The notes below the pieces were generated by a model. The model was not told where the DNA came from. It made no database searches and saw only the letters and a list, made by a program, of their open reading frames with translations. A stretch of 64,000 nt of DNA from Melitaea cinxia (Eukaryota; Arthropoda; Insecta; Lepidoptera; Nymphalidae), in NCBI RefSeq assembly GCF_905220565.1, contig NC_059396.1, positions 5,925,206-5,989,205 of the forward strand, read 5' to 3'. Both the position numbers and the translations under genes were made by a program. Of the stretch, positions 60,781 through 64,000 are shown in pieces; the first letter of the stretch is position 1; each line of letters starts with the position of its first letter.

Positions 60781-62900
60781 TTCTTTCCATATAAGTTAAG
60801 TTTCACATTATTCAATGAGATATGTGTTATTCTACGTCAATTAATTACTTAACATTAATAAACTTTCCAGCGAAAGGGTTCGAAATTAATCTTAAAGGAC
60901 TTTTAGATTACCTTCATATGTGTCACGGATTTATTAGAATACGCAATCGGAACTAACTTTTAGGTTTCCTTTCAAACTGATATTAATTAAGACATGAGTA
61001 ATGAGGAAGTTTGGTGTCTCCGCTACCAGCTAGTCGAAGTTTATTTGCCTTCGTTACGTGTAAAATTGAATACGTTGCCGTGAATCCTCATTAATTTAAG
61101 ATGAAGACTGTATCTTGACATGTTATTTTATTCATTACGGGAATGTCTCGAGTCTGAATGTACACGTGTCGAGTTTAGATTGTTACAAGAAACATAATTT
61201 AAAGCTCTCGGGAGATCATTAGCGGATAAGGACAGGTGAGAAAGATTTTATGCTTTCTTCTCTACTTTTGAAGTTAATCAGAAAAATAATAAAAACTATT
61301 TCATAAAAAAAAATATTAACGATTTATTGCAGTTTTTTTGCAGTGAAATATTTCAATTGTTTATTTATTGAACAAAAATTATATTAACAGATAAAACGAT
61401 AGAAACTTAATTTATAAATAACGGAAATTACTAAAAGAAATTAGCAATTAAATTAAAAAAAAATTAAAACTTCAAAATCCTGAAACGCGTAAGCCGCTTA
61501 CCAACTTAATGGAACAAAACTTCGCGAGTAAATCCTCCCCGAGACTCATAAACTATGTTCGAAAGATGAAATAAATAAATGTAGAAATTACTGCAGAAAT
61601 TAAAAAAATGATATTGACCCTTATAAACGCAGTCTTAATTGTAATAGAATTTAGACAATTAAAATCAATCACCCCGTCTTAAAACAGAAATCTATCTATA
61701 TACATAAAAATGAATCATCGAAGTGTATATACGCGCATAGCTTCCGAAAAACTGCACCGAATTGGATAATTCTTTTTTTCTGTTCATTATTGTCAGGATA
61801 AGCTATGTATAAAAGAATGTTTAAATAAATCGATATACTCATGAAAAAAAAAATAATAATAGAGGGGGGATGTGAAATTCGGTGGGTCAGTTAAAAATAT
61901 AATTATTTTTGATCTGCAAACAATTCTGATTATGACTTGGTTTGACAAATAAGTGCCGAGTTCGATAGGGATGCGGGACGGAATTTCTTACTTGTTGCTC
62001 GGCGCCATTCGTAGAACGAGTCGACGAGACGCAGAGTATATTTGTTACCATTATACCTAGATTAACCTACATATGACTAAGTATATTTAGATTATATGGG
62101 AACTATTATTTATCAGAATAAATATCTTATATTTTTATATTCTTCCTAGTCTAGAAAAACATTGCATTGTTTGAACTATACAATACTATTGTTGCACTGC
62201 TTATAATAATACTTGCATATTTTCTTTCCTTCTCTATATGAATAAATAACTTAAATATATAATAGTAAAGTGATTATCGTACTTTAGTTCAAGATAAATA
62301 ATACTGAGTTTTATCAAATATATATTATAATTTATAATGCAAGTATGATTTATCGGCTTGTTTTGATTTTATCTAAAAATATTACGACGTATAAATATTC
62401 ATAGTTACAAAAGTACAATAAGTACCAAAAGCCTTAAAATAAAACCTTAATATGATATATTATATCCATTATCCACAATCACACATCCCTTTATCTGCTG
62501 TCAAAAACAAAAAATTACACGCAATTAAGAACAAAAGCGATTACCTGAAACCTTTTAAAAGATTTTTAAAGGGGTTATTCGTTTTGATGCTTCAAAATTT
62601 ACTTTGTTTTTTTTTGGGTTTGTATTTTAAAGCGTCAATTACAACGTAATAACTTTGATATAGCTTTATTATAAAATGAGTTTTTGTAATGTATCTTTTT
62701 GTATAGAAAGTTTTTAATAGATATACGTATTTACTTACGTGTTCAGGTACAAAGTCGCAGTTTTATTAAATCCAGATAACTAATTAAAATGTTGATAAAA
62801 ACAATTGAATAAATGCATTTTATTTTTATCAATAATAAGTAGAGGTAAATGAAGTCCAAAGTTACTACACAAAGTAAAGAACAAGCTGGAAAATCTTAAA
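60781..62900. other. Mixed spacer with weak islands
   Basis: GC-elevated patches at about 60830-61250 and 61940-62040 may be regulatory. The remainder is AT-rich without features. Confidence 0.35.
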
Positions 62901-64000
62901 CAATCTGTTAACATATTATGCATGTAATAAAGATCGCTTACAGTACGCTAGTTACGGTAGTAATAAGGCAAGCGAGTTATCGGATGTCGTTATAATCACA
63001 ATGCATGTTAGGACGGTGGTGTATCAACTATCAAGTTAGCACGTCGTTAGCAAGAAACTCGTTAGCGGCGCGTGGCGTCGACAAGGCAAGAATTTGCTAA
63101 TGACGCGTGCCGCCCGCGCCGCGGCAGCAACACTCGGGCCACGGGCTCGTAGAGCCGGTAGCACACACTAACGCAAAAAAGATTCGCACGTGTGAAATTG
63201 AATTTTAAACATTTACTACTTCATGGAAATTGTATAAAAATATATTTTAACAATAACAAAGAATGTGAAATAACCTATTTTATAAATGACGGCGCAGTCA
63301 TTTATAAAATAAACAAATTAGATAATAAACTTGTTCATTTGACATAAAATGCAACTGAGGCGATCGGAAGGCAATAAAAGAGATTTAGTGCTTGCTATCG
63401 CTGATAAAATACACGGACCGATACCGAAATTCTAAATTATTGGCATAGCGAACAGGCGGCTACAATTAAAACGTTTAAAAAACAAACTATCGGTTTTTTT
63501 ATTTTATAAACATTAACGCACAACCGTGAAGCAATCTCGTATTCAAATTGACATAGGTAGTAAAACAACAGAGCCTCCGGACTAAGTTCCATAAACTCGT
63601 TCCGAACTCCCCTCTACACACTCTATCGGCGATTTTTAATTAAGTCCCTAGCGAGCGTCGAGCGAGCAAAGTAACACCATCAATTTATTATCCTAAACTC
63701 CGGCCCGATTGTTCCTCGCTCGCTACTTACGCAAACTTTCATTTTAATCAAGCGTTTAATTAAAAATTATCCGAGAAAAACAAAATAAGCCCGTTAGGGC
63801 GGTCTGAAACTAATTAAGGCGCATACGATGAGCCGTCCGACAACAGCGGCCGTGAGGTGAGCGTCCTTTAATTAAACGCTTGTTCTACTCCGCGGCCGCT
63901 CTGCTCACCAACTATTACAGCGCCGCGGAAAATCTACAAGTGATGTGCGGTCGGGCTTCGATGGAGCCGATCTCAGTATATGTGATTGCTTTTCATCTTA
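62900..64000. promoter_or_regulatory. Candidate enhancer region at the right edge
   Basis: High CpG density (TGACGCGTGCCGCCCGCGCC near 63102, GTCCGACAACAGCGGCCG near 63836) and many TTAATTA cores (TTTTTAATTAAGTCCCTAGC, GAAACTAATTAAGGCGC). A perfect 15-bp inverted pair with a 6-base loop lies at 63276-63311. I looked for the LIM1 exon here and did not find its Cys pattern. Confidence 0.4.

Noticed and set aside
56867..64000. Search for the LIM1 exon of the LMO4-like gene on the minus strand
   Set aside because: No C-x2-C ... H-x2-C pattern with flanking splice sites was seen. The exon probably lies beyond the right edge.
1..64000. CRISPR arrays, bacterial operons, Shine-Dalgarno sites, rRNA genes
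   Set aside because: None seen; the window is eukaryotic. The tandem modules at 49.6-52.5 kb are transposon-internal, not a CRISPR array.

Overview
The window is eukaryotic and almost certainly lepidopteran (butterfly or moth). It is AT-rich and mostly non-coding, and carries repeat families I associate with Lepidoptera: RTE-type LINE 3' ends, tRNA-derived SINEs that resemble the Metulj group, a mariner relic, and 'AACCGACTTCC' fold-back elements. There are no operons, no ribosome binding sites and no CRISPR array. The family names come from recognising motifs by eye; nothing was searched.

The only gene I can support well is an LMO4-like LIM-only gene on the minus strand. Exon 56708-56866 encodes most of the second LIM domain. 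Exon 55183-55315 completes that domain and ends in a basic tail and a TGA. The first LIM domain and the promoter are not visible and should lie beyond the right edge. The frame stays open for 21 codons after the TGA and runs into a consensus donor at 55119-55118, in phase 0. A third minus-strand exon at 10645-10884 has a good branch point, a good acceptor and a 79-codon open frame, also phase 0. It may be an alternative or read-through C-terminus of the same protein, about 44 kb downstream. This is the most interesting signal in the window.

Layout: 1-10 kb is AT-rich with repeats. 10.6-13 kb holds the distal exon and a TAATTA-rich island. 13.2-14.5 kb is a mariner relic. 17.9-22.2 kb is bounded by a perfect 21-bp inverted pair and contains LINE debris and a fold-back element. 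22.6-48 kb is a gene desert with many GC-elevated, TAATTA-bearing islands (candidate enhancers) among SINEs and LINE tails. 48.1-52.5 kb is a repeat cluster: a LINE end, a SINE, and two fold-back blocks with modules of about 175 bp. 52.5-57 kb holds the LMO4-like exons. 57.3-60.8 kb is repeat-rich and includes an RTE relic. 61-64 kb has further candidate regulatory islands.

Taken together, this looks like the 3' half and large introns of a developmental transcription cofactor locus, with dense non-coding sequence around it. Most short open frames are chance or repeat-derived and were left out.
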